Shown piece by piece: positions 43,340 to 57,100 of a stretch of 64,000 nt of DNA; position 1 is the stretch's first letter, and each line of letters opens with the position of its first letter. The position numbers were made by a program, and so were the translations under genes. The notes below the pieces were generated by a model. It saw nothing but the letters and a program-made list of their open reading frames with translations. It had not been told where the DNA came from and made no database searches. Source of the DNA: Tetracentron sinense (lineage: Eukaryota > Streptophyta > Magnoliopsida > Trochodendrales > Trochodendraceae); contig CM026554.1 of assembly GCA_015143295.1 (NCBI GenBank), positions 49,102,627 to 49,166,626 of the forward strand. Reading direction: 5' to 3'.

Positions 43340-45020
43340 CTAAAAAATAAAATTAGTTTTATCTATGTATGGCCCCCCTGATGAACACGTGTGTTCATTT
43401 TTTTCCCTGTAAAACTAAGGAACGAAGACGGTTTAGTCTTGATGAAGCTTTAAAAAAATTACACACGTGCTCCTCCCCGAGAAAGTGGGAAAAAGGGAAA
43501 TTGAGAGAGTGGGGAAAAGAGAAATTGAGGCTAGCAGTCTCCAATATTTTAAAAATAATTTTAAAAAGAGAGGTTATCCTTATAAAAAGAGGTGCAATTG
43601 AGATGGGAAAAAGAGGAAGCAATGGAAACTACTTTGAAAAAATATGGTCTTGGAGGTGTAGTCAAGGAAGAGAAGCGAACTGAATATAATGGTGATGAAG
43701 AGGATTATAGGGAGATTAGAGAGGTGAAACATTTTTGTTTATTAATATCCTTGTGAATTGAAGTTTTGTTTTGTCCTTTGTTATCTTAAGATCTTCTTAT
43801 GGATATGGTCTAGGATTTATTGGATGAAATTATTGAGATTTATCGAAAAGGAATCGTTTTTTCATGGATCAATAATGTCTGGTTTCAAACATTTTCTGTA
43901 ACTTTCTCTTACTAGAGGTTTATAAGTTTCATCTTTTATGAAGTTCTTTGAATCAATGAACTGGGTTTTGGATTATTGGATTGAATTATTGTGCCTACAT
44001 AAAAATTTTAAAAAAAAATTGTAGATGAAGATTGGGATGTATTACATTTTCCTTTCTTCTGAAGTTTCAAGTGTTTGATTAATTGTTTTAGATATTTTTA
44101 ACGACCGGTTGCTAGAATTTGTCGATGATGAGGAATTCAGACTTTTCATTAATGGATCTTGGGTTGTTTTGACTCTCTTGATCTTCTCAAATTCCACAGT
44201 GATAACGAATCCTTCTTCATACCGGCTTTTGTGATAAATTTATCATGTTTTCAGATTGGAAATGGAGGACAGGTCCACGAAGATGATAGTTCTAAGCCAT
44301 CTTCACCTAACTAAAAAGATTTAGACATTAGCAAACTGGTAAAGAAACTGAGATTTTAAAGTTGTAAGAAATTAAGTATGAGATACCTGTTTATTTAATA
44401 ATTTCTGGATTTTTATATTTTTCTTTGTCTTTCCAAAAATCTTAATTGATAAAAAAATATATGGATTTCTCTTGATATTTATTTTATGAAAAATTTCTTT
44501 TTCTTTGCTTTCAATCTAACCAGAATTCAAGTAAGTCTATAAGTATAGTACCTCTAAATCTTAACTAACAAAGTTATTTGCATGACTAGATACTGTGGTG
44601 AACTCACAGTTCGTCAATTATTATCTACAAATGATATCAATATATGAACAAATACTAAATTATTCAGAAATCCGGCGATATGATCAAAACCATGGATCTG
44701 ATGGACCCTAAGTCGCATAATTCATGGTCCAAAAATCATACTAGCTAATCAGCTTGGGCGTCGAAAAAATGCCCATTTTTCTGAATTGTTGACTACTAAG
44801 ATTTGACCATGCATTATATCACATGGTGGGATCTGACTGCTTATGACTTTTATCTCCAACATTTGTACAACATGACACCTTAGAATCTTGAATTTAAACT
44901 TTCTTTTCTTATTCTTTGTTGAACTCTTGAGTGGGAGACTATTATGTGTACGTAATTTCCAAATTTCTGATCTGAAAATTCTAGTTGATTAAAACCCTAT
45001 TTCTTCAATCCCCAACACTT
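43340..45020. other. Upstream region of the WRKY gene
   Basis: No other gene recognised; the open frame at 43369-43683 has no family features. The proximal part should contain the WRKY promoter and any 5' UTR. Confidence 0.45.
44789..44808 (+). promoter_or_regulatory. Two W-box cores upstream of the WRKY gene
   Basis: TTGACT at 44789-44794 and TTGACC at 44803-44808, about 285-300 bp before the proposed ATG. TTGAC(C/T) is the binding site of WRKY proteins, and closely spaced pairs often occur in promoters of WRKY genes themselves. The sequence shows the sites; binding is inferred. Confidence 0.45.
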
Positions 45021-45090
45021 TTCTTTGGTGGGTATCTTAACTATGTTGCATACTCAGGTGCGTATCGTAGCTACTACTGAAAGATCATCC

Positions 45091-47576
<2,486 letters not shown>

Positions 47577-48050
47577 GCTACGAGTTACTGGAACAGATCT
47601 TCGACCTCGAATCCTTAGCCAGGGAGCTTGATGCTATTCCCACCTCCATTACCAAGTATTACCTCTAAGAGTGCCTCTGTATAACCTGCTGACAATAGGG
47701 ACCATATCAACTGTTGGGTTTTGGATATTTGACCGTTGCCATGTTGTTTAATCTTGGTGGGGCAGTTATGATGTATGATGAAGAGAATTTTGAACGGTGA
47801 AGGTGACAAGAAACAAGGAAAGTTGAATTAGTTTTTGTTTTGTTGTGACAATTTTACACTTATGTATACAGCATGTGGATAATATGGGAGGGATTGACTA
47901 AGCCCTTAAGGCATGAACTTGGAGTACGTCTTTGATTGGTATGGTCTTATACTCTTTATCTCTTTGTATCCACGTTTATGATAGAGATGTTTCTTTCAAA
48001 ATGGAAATTGATAAGCCTATTCCAATACATGGATAAGCCTATTCCAATAC
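47577..48050. other. WRKY 3' flank
   Basis: Probable 3' UTR and intergenic DNA; no gene. A 24-bp tandem repeat (GATAAGCCTATTCCAATACA, twice) lies at about 48010-48052, just before the MITE. Confidence 0.45.
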
Positions 48051-48054
48051 ATTA

Positions 48055-48373
48055 GAGCATCTCCCTTCAACAGAATAGGGAGGTTGAAGCAAAAAAACTC
48101 ACTCTAACGCACTCACCACAGCAGCTCGCTTCTGTAGGGTTGATGAAAAACCTCGCTAGTGGTAGTGAGTTTTTCTATTCGCTATTCATTTAAAAAAAAT
48201 AAATAACAAAAATAAATTGTTGGAAGCTGTAAATTGAGGAATGGGGAAGAAGAAGAGAACAAATAGCTTGTGTTTTGGAGTTCAATCTTAGATATTAGTT
48301 CTTTATGTGTCAGAGCATATCCTTTCTGACCAAAAAGAAGGAAAGAAACAGCTTTCATGCGTTGGAGATGCTC
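48055..48373. mobile_element. Tourist-type (PIF/Harbinger) MITE, 319 bp
   Basis: The left end is GAGCATCTCCCTTCAAC and the reversed right end is GAGCATCTCCAACGCATG, flanked by TTA at 48052-48054 and 48374-48376. The GAGCATC start and TTA duplication match the larger Harbinger element at 24493-32854. It lies between the WRKY and KING1-like genes and has no ORF. Confidence 0.85.
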
Positions 48374-48786
48374 TTAGATTATCAAAGTAATCTTACTGTG
48401 TATAACAAAACTATGAAGTCATCCGGACCTTCTGATCAATGGGTTTTGTCCCAGTAATATAAATTGTACAATCAAATGATCCCAGCCATCCAATCCCTGG
48501 ACTTTACGAATAGTTGCAGTAACATAATGTTGACTAAAAGTAAATTACACGTTGGTAGAAACAACTGCATAACATGCACACGATGACAAGGGCATTCTAG
48601 ATATTTTCGCCCAATTAAAACCTGACCTTAGGACCTCTTCAAGATCCAAATCCAACCAATTACGCCTTGACACGTGCTTTCCTTTGCTCCCGACACGTGT
48701 AGGACGAGGTACACTTTGGCAAAACGTAAGGCCCATGTTGTAAAGCGATTTTCAGAGACAAGGAACAGAGCCTGATCCGTGATTCC

Positions 48787-48864
48787 CCTCTAAAAAGAAA
48801 CGAGAGAAAGAGAGCTTTGAGAACCTCCCCAGATCTTTGAAACGACTGAAGAAGGAGCGCAAAG
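48787..48864 (+). other. Probable 5' untranslated exon of the KING1-like gene
   Basis: A GA-rich stretch ends AGGAGCGCAAAG followed by GTATG, a good donor. The coding exon begins after TACTTGTAG at 51126, two bases before its ATG, so an upstream exon is needed and this is the best candidate I see. It would give a first intron of about 2.26 kb containing the hAT element at 49146. The transcription start is not determined. Confidence 0.45.
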
Positions 48865-49544
48865 GTATGTTATGAATGTGATTTGTTCCTTGAAGTTACT
48901 ATATAATTTCTCTCTTATGGATTCCGGAAATGCAAATATAGAATTTTTTTTTTGATATTTTTCGTTAAATATATACATTATCCTATTGGAGGCTGGCTGA
49001 CATTAGCTTCTAAAATGTTGGAAGGTCGAAATGTTGCAGTTTCAGAAACTATGAACTGGAGAAAGTTAAAGAAATTTGGATTGCCAAAAGACGTAATTTT
49101 CACAACTAAGTTATTAGTTGTAATTATAGTTGCAGGGATGATATGCAGGGGGGGAGCCAGGATTTTCTAGTAGTGGGGGCACACAGTGGTTAATTGAAAA
49201 TGTTGTAGTAATTTTTGATAGATTTGTGGTGAATTATTAGGTGGGTATGGAATATTCCGTGTCTAGGGTTTCAGGGCGTATCCCCAAAAAAAAATTTCAT
49301 GACTATGTTCTTGGGTCATTCCATCCATATATTTTGTATATATCTGCGGGTATTATTTCTCCTTGTCTACGAGACAATTGCCCCCTTCTCTATAGATATG
49401 CCATGTAAAATAATTAAATAATATAGTATAAATTTTGTTAGGAGGCAACTGTCCATTGTCCATGATTATGTCAAATTAAATAACTAATCAACTAAGTATA
49501 GAAGATACTTTTGTTTTAAAGTTCAAGAGTTAAGATCATAGTCA

Positions 49545-49690
49545 ATTGCGATTAAACTCGGGAGAATTCAATCACACCCACATGTCAACACATGTCTCTT
49601 TTAACCCCGATTAACTATGATTAAGATTCACTAATCCATAGGATTCGACAATCTTAACCTTGGTTTATAGAAAAATATTAACCCGCCAAC
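49545..49690. repeat. Foldback repeat family, left half copy
   Basis: GTCAATTGCGATTAAACTCG, then CACATGTCAACACATGTCTC, TTAACCCCGATTAACTATG and AAGATTCACTAATCCATAGG: the left-arm blocks of the family without a right arm. Confidence 0.65.
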
Positions 49691-49782
49691 TTCAATTCCC
49701 GCCCCGTTGTGAGTGCAATCCCAAATTCTCACTATTGGACATATTCTGACTCAAAGCCAAGTCCATTCCTAGATATCGAATC

Positions 49783-50128
49783 ACAGCCATTTGTGATTGA
49801 ATTTGGGGAGAGTTCAATCGCACCCACAAGTCAACACATGTCCCTTTTAACCTATTAACGATGGTTAAGATTCACTAACCCTTAGGGTTCAATAATCTAG
49901 CCTTGGTTTTTTTTTAATATTTTAAAAACTTTTAACTCTAGTTAAGAATTTTTAAACCTTAAAGGTTAATATTTTTTTCTTAAATACCAATGTTAGATTG
50001 TTGCAACCTAAGGGTTAATGAATTTTAACATAGTTAATGGGGGGGTTACCAGGGACACATCTTGACTTGTGGGTGCGATTGAACTCTCTCCGAGTTCAAT
50101 CGCAATTGGTTGTGATTTGATTTTCCAC
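49783..50128. repeat. Foldback repeat family, best complete copy
   Basis: The arms are complementary over more than 120 bp. Left: GAATCACAGCCATTTGTGAT, GAGAGTTCAATCGCACCC, ACAAGTCAACACATGTCCC, GATTCACTAACCCTTAGGG. Right, reversed: AATCACAACCAATTGCGAT, GAGAGTTCAATCGCACCC, ACAAGTCAAGATGTGTCCC. The centre is AT-rich. No coding sequence; such long-arm foldbacks are often Mutator-like, but I could not read a 9-bp duplication. Confidence 0.75.
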
Positions 50129-50221
50129 TCACATGACTATATTTATAAATAAAAAAATCAGTTTTTACAAAATTTGAGTGGGGGGCACGTGCCCCAACCT
50201 GGCTCCGCCCCTGATGATATG

Positions 50222-51125
50222 GGCTTGTTTGGATAAATTTCTCTAAGAAGAGAAGGATTTCTCTAAGGAGAACTTTCAAGAAAAGTAACTTTTCATCTTT
50301 AGCTTCCTAGAAAGTAATTTTTTTTACTTACTAACTTTCGTAGGAAGTCAAAAGTGATGCGGATAGCCAAAGCTAATTTCTATCAACTTTTGCCTTTTTT
50401 TTAGTTAAAAATCGGTAGAAGTCAATTTAGAAGTTTATCCAAATGCAATCTATGTATAGTCACTTTCCGGAAGTCTCATTTCCTAGACTCACTCCTAGAA
50501 AGCTCACTTTCATCTCTCAAGATATGTATGTAAGAAGTGATGGGATAGACCCGAGTCTACAACCTAAGGTATAGACATGTTCAAGTATTATTAATTAAAA
50601 CCTAAGATACTACTTCTTCACAAACAAATATATAGTAAGATAAAATCTAAGGTATAGCTAACCATGTAATATAATGGGAATGAGGCACTATATTTTATTT
50701 ATCGCTTCTCACTCTCTTAAGTATTTGTTGAGGCTCACACTTCTCACTTTTTAGCATGCTTCTCATTTTCACTTCTCGCTTTGGTAACTATGGTTTTAAA
50801 TTTGAATTTCTAACAAGAACAGACCTTAGGATTTAGGACTAAGTACTAAATACTGTAACTAGTCTGCAATCTCCTAGTTAAGTCACGTTAAATGGCTGGG
50901 CAAGCTCTACACATCAGCCATGTTGTCCCGTATGAGGACGGGCCAGCCTACAGGACCCTATGGTTGCCTGTAAGAGAGATTTCAAATGCATAACTTGCTT
51001 AACCTCAAGTGATGTTAATTGCATAAGCTCTTTGTTGGATGGAAGAAATGTGTTTTTTGTTAGAATAACTCTCTAGTGAATGCTAATTTGTACCATTCCA
51101 TTTTCTGCTTTATATGTACTTGTAG
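50222..51125. other. Probable 5' UTR intron of the KING1-like gene
   Basis: No independent gene recognised. The stretch ends in TGTACTTGTAG, the acceptor before the first coding exon. Confidence 0.4.
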
Positions 51126-51127
51126 AT

Positions 51128-54100
51128 ATGGCACAGGCACAGGCACAAGAAACAAGGGAAAGTCCAAGGATTCCAAGTTGTGATGCTTACTTTGAGACTA
51201 TCCAAACCAGGAAAAAATTACCATACTCGTTACAGGAGTCTTTGACTGCTGCATTTGCAAAGATTCCAGTTTCATCTTTCCCAGATGTTCCAGGGGGCAA
51301 AGGTGAATCCTGTTCTTTTATTTAATTCCATAACTCTATAGTTTTCGGTGTTCATGAAGTTGAGCTGAATTAATACATACGGTTCCTCGCATTATTTCTT
51401 TTGCAGTGATCGAAATTCTAGCAGACACATCTGTTGCTGATGCAGTTAAAATTCTGTCTGAATGCAACATCATGTCCGCTCCTGTGAGAAACCCAGATGC
51501 AGGAACTAGTTTTGACTGGAGAGAAAGGTACCTAGGGATCATAGACTATTCGGCAATCATTCTGTGGGTATTAGAGAGTGCGGAACTTGCTGCAGTTGCT
51601 TTTTCGGCAGGTTCTGCAACAGCCGCTGGAGTTGGTGCTGGTGCTGTTGGTGCTCTTGGGGCACTAGCATTGGGTGCAACAGGTCCTATTGCAGTTGCTG
51701 GGCTAACTGTCGCTGCGGCCGGTGCAGCTTTGGCCGGTGGCATGGCTGCAGATAGAGGGATGGGAAAGGATGCTCCCACTGCTGCTGATTCTTTGGGAGA
51801 GGACTTTTACAAAGTTCTCCTTCAAGAAGAACCTTTTAAGTCAACCACAGTAAGTGTTTTTTTGCTTATATAGGTTGTTTCTGGCCAAGTTTATATTTTA
51901 ATCTGCCCATTTCACATCAATTGTTGCAGAATTTTAATTTTATTATTCTTAATAAAGAAAGATATATAGCCCACAGTCAACATGCCTGCATATAGCGATT
52001 AGTGGGGAGCAGAATTCTAATTTGCTGGTTCTGGCATTTACCCCTTCTATGGGAAAATTCACGTATATGTGTGACAATAGCCTCCTGTGTATGCATTACA
52101 TACCTCAAACAATATTGGTGAATATAGAATTTGCATAACTTCTTGGTTGTGGGACATGGATACATTATTGTTGTTTCCTAGTTGAAACAATTTTTCCTCT
52201 TGGCAACACCATTTTATTATATTCTATATTGGGTTCTGTTTCTGATATTAACTCTTGTTTCAGGTGAAGTCAATCCTTAAATCCTACCGCTGGGCTCCTT
52301 TCCTTCCTATTGCAACGGACAGTTCCATGTTGAGCGTCTTATTGCTGCTCTCGAAATACAGATTGAGGAATGTACCTGTAATTGAGATGGGAAAACCTTT
52401 TATTAAGAATTTCATTACTCAATCGGCAGTAGTTCAAGGTCTTGAACAATGCAAGGGAAGGGATTGGTTCGATTGCATTGCTGCTCGTCCTATTTCTGAT
52501 TTGGGACTTCCTTTTATGTCTTGTGATCAGGTGAGATTTCCATCACGGATTTTGTTTTTCTTCAATAGCAAAATTAGCTTTTGATTTATTTGCTTTAAAT
52601 AGCCATAAAGCTGCAGTTACTGCCTGTAAATTATGAATCTCGATTTTAAAGTATATATTGAACATTTCTCTTGTATGATGCTAAATTCTATTCAGTGAGT
52701 ACTTTTTTTAATGCGGGACAGACCACCACCTACATACCAATTGCACATTTGTATGGTGTGCAGTTGCTGTGGTCATCCCTCTTTCCTTAAGCGGCTGGAT
52801 AGACCTCATACATAAGGCGTTTCATATATCAGGATGGTGATGGGGGTACAAAGGGGTCACAGCTACTTACATTGTGAGAAATCTGTACTCGGCAAAGCTT
52901 TTAAGCTATAGAGGGAATCTCGTTTCTATCTCAGTCCCATTAGAGTTCCTGTGATCCCTGTGATTATTCATGGTTCTCCATCCTCATCTGTTTTTCTATG
53001 ATCTTCTTTACTTTTTCTTGCAACCACTTAAGAAGGTTGATCTGTGATCAATTATCCAGGCTTAGCCAACCATTTCTCAATCATGTTAAGATACCTCCCT
53101 GGTTGCTATAGTGGATTTGTGTATCCCCGTTGTGGGAGTGGACTTGGTTTCGAGTCCACAAAGGGTGAGACGGTTGATATGCCCACCACTTTAACTTGAC
53201 TACTAATATACTAACTAAGGTTGTGACCTAACTGTGTGACAAGTACCAAAAAAGGGGGAAAATTGTTTATGTTAAGAAAGATGTGGGTGGCATGTCATAT
53301 ATCTGTGATGATTTTTTTCTCTGGCTTGTCATTGGATATGGAGTTCTAAGAATGTTATTCTGCCTGTGGTTATCAGGTTATTAGTATCAAGAGTGACGAG
53401 CTGATTCTAGAAGCTTTCAAGCGTATGAGAGACAACCAAATTGGTGGCCTTCCTGTCGTAGAGGGACCGAATAGGAAGATCGTTGGGAACATAAGCATAC
53501 GTGACATCAGATTCTTGTTGCTTGAACCTGGGCTTTTCTCCAATTTCAGGTATTTTGAGTTCAAAGTGAGTTTCAACCAAACACATTGAGGGTGCCCACC
53601 AGTTTATACCAACCTTTTTTTTTTCTTTGGTAAGAAGATTATACCGACCTTATACTCGTACTTAGTGCTGCACATGCATGGATGGATCCCATCAATTTTA
53701 TGATATTAGTATACTTTTAGTGCGACCTGTTTAGAACAATTAGGCCGGTTACACTAAATCGCCTCACAGGCTTCCTATTTAGAACCAGGAGCGGAACCAG
53801 GATTTTCTTGGGGGCAAACAATGGGTTGATTTATAAATTATAATGTTAGTAATTATCATTGATGGGTTTGTGAAGAATGATTAGGTGGATACGATATATT
53901 CTTGGTCCAAGGAGTTGATGAGAAACCACACACCTTTCCCGTCTATGTGCAAATTAATGGTATAACAAGTTGTGAAGAATAAAAATCAATTGAAGCAATT
54001 CACACACACAAAAATCAGCAAACACAATAAGAAGCATACCACGATTTTTAACGTGAAAAACCCACTAGTGTAGAGGGAAAAACCACGGGACTAAGTCCGG

Positions 54101-57100
54101 TAAAATCTTCCACCATGAGTAAAATAATGGGGTTACACGAGATCTCTCTAGACAATCCTAGAGGATTCTAACATCAAGTGATAAAATCACTTGGATTACA
54201 ATAAAGATTCACTAAATAAAGTGGATAAAACAAGTAAATTGAGATTGCTCACCTCAAAGGATTAGAATAACTTGCACAATGGAGAGTAATTTTCCTTCTC
54301 CAAACTTCACCCTTTGTTGTAGAGAAAACTCCCAAAACTAGAGTCTTCTTAAAGAGAGAGAGAAAATCTCTTCTCTTGGCAAAATCGTGAGTTTCTAGTG
54401 TGTGTAGAGAAAATATCTCGAAGTCTTACATTTGGTAGATGAGGGGTATTAAATGCTCACCTACTAAGTATTTTTTCCTTTTTTCAAATAGAGTGCTAAT
54501 GGGTTCTTCTCAACCCACATGGACTCATCTCATAAAGAGGGAAGCCCAACAATCTCCCCCTCCCGACTTATGAGGAGGGCTCACCCAAACCTGTCAAGCT
54601 TCTACAATGTTCATGCTTATCCTTTGACAAAGCCTTGGTCTTCCATGTTAAAAATCGTGGTGTGCTTCTTATTGTGTTTACTGATTTTTGTGTGTGTGAA
54701 TTGCTTCAATTGATTTTTATTCTTCACAACTTGTTATACCATTAATTTGCACATAGACGGGAAAGGTGTGTGGTTTCTCATCAAGTGGTATCAGAGCATA
54801 GATTTAATTATTTCGTGTGTAAATCATGAAGGCAAGCACAAGTCGTATGATAAGTTTGAATGGGAGCAATTGGATAATTTTGAAAGCCAAAATGGAAGAC
54901 TTATTGTATTGCAAGAACTTATATGCACCGGTAGAAGGTGATGAGGCAAACTAAAGGATATGGAAGATGTTGAGTGGAAAAGCTTGACCAGAAAGCCGTT
55001 GGGTTTATTCGGCAATGGTTGGATGATAGTGTTTTTCATCCATGTTTCTACGGAAACCTCAGCAAACTTACTTTGGAAGAAATTGGAAGGGTTGTATAAG
55101 AGAAATACCGCAGGAAACAAAGCTTTCTTAATTCGGAAGCTTGTGAATTTAAAGTACAAAGAGCGTAGTTCTATTGCCGAACATCTAAATGAGATACAAA
55201 GTATTGTGAATCAACTCTCCTCTATGAAGATTGAGTTAGATGACGAGTTACAAGCCTTGTTACTACTCAGTTCATCGCCTGACAGTTGGGAGACTTTGGT
55301 GGTGTCTCTTAGTAATTCTGTGCCAGATGAGATTGTCACTATGAGACTAGTAACTAGCAGTTTGTTAAATGAAGAAACAAGAAGGAAAGTTTTAGGTTCT
55401 TCACAATCAAATGCACTTGTTACAGAAAATAGAGGAAGATGTAAAAGCAGAAAGCCTTACAACCGTGAGAAGTCAATAGGAAGATCTAAATCAAGAAAGG
55501 AAATTACTTGTTATAAAGCCCGGTCATTGTAGAAATGAATGTCGAAAGCTCAAGAGAGAGCAAAAGAAAGAAAAATGAGAAGCAAGGAGACAAAGACACT
55601 ACTACAGCAGTCCCAGAAGGTGACATCATCTTCTTCTCAGGGTGTGAGAAGGAATGTCTGAGTCTCACTTGTCAGGATACAGATAGGGTGATTGACGCAG
55701 GTGCTTCATTCCATGCTACTCCTAGGAAGGAGTTCTTTACTTCTTACAGTTCAGGAGATGATGGGGTTGTAAGAATGGGAAACAGTGGCATTTCCAAGAT
55801 TGTAGGCATTGGTGATATTTGCCTTGAAACCAATGTTGGTTGCAAACTGGTTCTCAAGGATATTCGACATGTGTCAGATCTTCATCTAAATCTAATTTCA
55901 GCAGGGAAGTTGGATGATGAAGGCTATGACAACCACTTTGGTAAAAGACAATGGAAGCTTACCAGAGAGTCACTTGTAGTTGCATGAGGAAACAAGTGTT
56001 GCAGCCTCTACAAGACAAAGGCACAGCTATACAAGGGTGAGGTGAACACAGTAGAGAAGAATGTAGCAACTGAGTTGTGGCATAAGCGGCTTGGCCACCT
56101 GAACGAGAAGGGATTGCAAATTCTTGCCAAGAAGCAACTTCTTCCAGACATGAAAGGTAAGCATTTAGATCGTTGTGTTCATTGTTTAGCTGGTAAACAA
56201 CATAGAGTTTCTTTTCATAAGAACTTACCTAGAAGAAAAACTGAAATTTTGGATCTTGTTTATTCTGATGTATGTAGTCCTATGAAAGTTAAAACCTTAG
56301 GTGGTGCTTCATATTTTGTTACTTTCATAGATGATGCTTCTAGAAAAGTTTGGGTATATGCTTTGAAAACTAAAGATCAGTTCTTTGAGGTTTTCAAGAA
56401 TTTTCATGCAAAGGTTGAAAGAGAAATAGGAAGATCTCTCAAGTGCATCCGTACAGACAATTGTGGTGAGTACATAGGACAGTTTGAACAGTATTGTATT
56501 AGTCATGGCATTCGGCATGAGCAATCAGTTCCTAAGACTCCACAACACAATGGTGTAGCAGAGAGGATGAACCGCACAATAGTGGAAAGAAGCAGGTGTA
56601 TGCTTTCACATGCCAAGTTATCTAGACAATATTGGGGTGAAGCCATGAATATTGCCGTATACTTGATTAATTTATCTTCTTCATCTGCTTTGAATGGAGA
56701 TGTAGCAGCAAGTGTATGTACAGGGAGAGATGTCTCATATGGACATTTGAAAGTGTTCGGTTGCAAAGCATTTGTACATGTACTCAAAGATGAGAGGTCA
56801 AAGCTTGATGATAAGACCAGACAATGTATTTTCTTAGGTTATGCAGATGAGAAATTTGGTTACAAACTTTAAGACCCAGTTGAAAAGAAGGTTGTTAGAA
56901 GTAGAGATGTGATATTCTTTGAAGACCAGACAATTGAAGAATTTGATAAGGTTGAAAAGCCACAACCTTATGTAGACAACCTCATTGATCTTGACCCAGT
57001 TCCTTGTCTCATGGTACATGATGATAGAGAGGTTGTCCGAGATCATGATGACACAGTTGGTGATGATGCTCCTACAGAGATTGCAGATCATGTAGATTTT

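Larger units (their letters stand above)
49146..50213. mobile_element. hAT-type element (CAGGGGCGGAGCCAGG family), perfect 8-bp duplication
   Basis: The left end is CAGGGGGGGAGCCAGGATTT and the right end is AACCTGGCTCCGCCCCTG. ATGATATG lies on both sides (49138-49145 and 50214-50221). Two foldback-family segments (about 49545-49690 and 49783-50128) are nested within it. It sits in the probable first intron of the KING1-like gene. No coding sequence. Confidence 0.9.

Noticed and set aside
43369-43683. 104-codon plus-strand frame with a basic composition
   Set aside because: No known motif, no splice support, and an antisense frame covers the same stretch.
51546-51779. 77-codon minus-strand frame, Ala/Pro-rich
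   Set aside because: It is the antisense of the Gly/Ala-rich stretch in exon 2 of the KING1-like gene.
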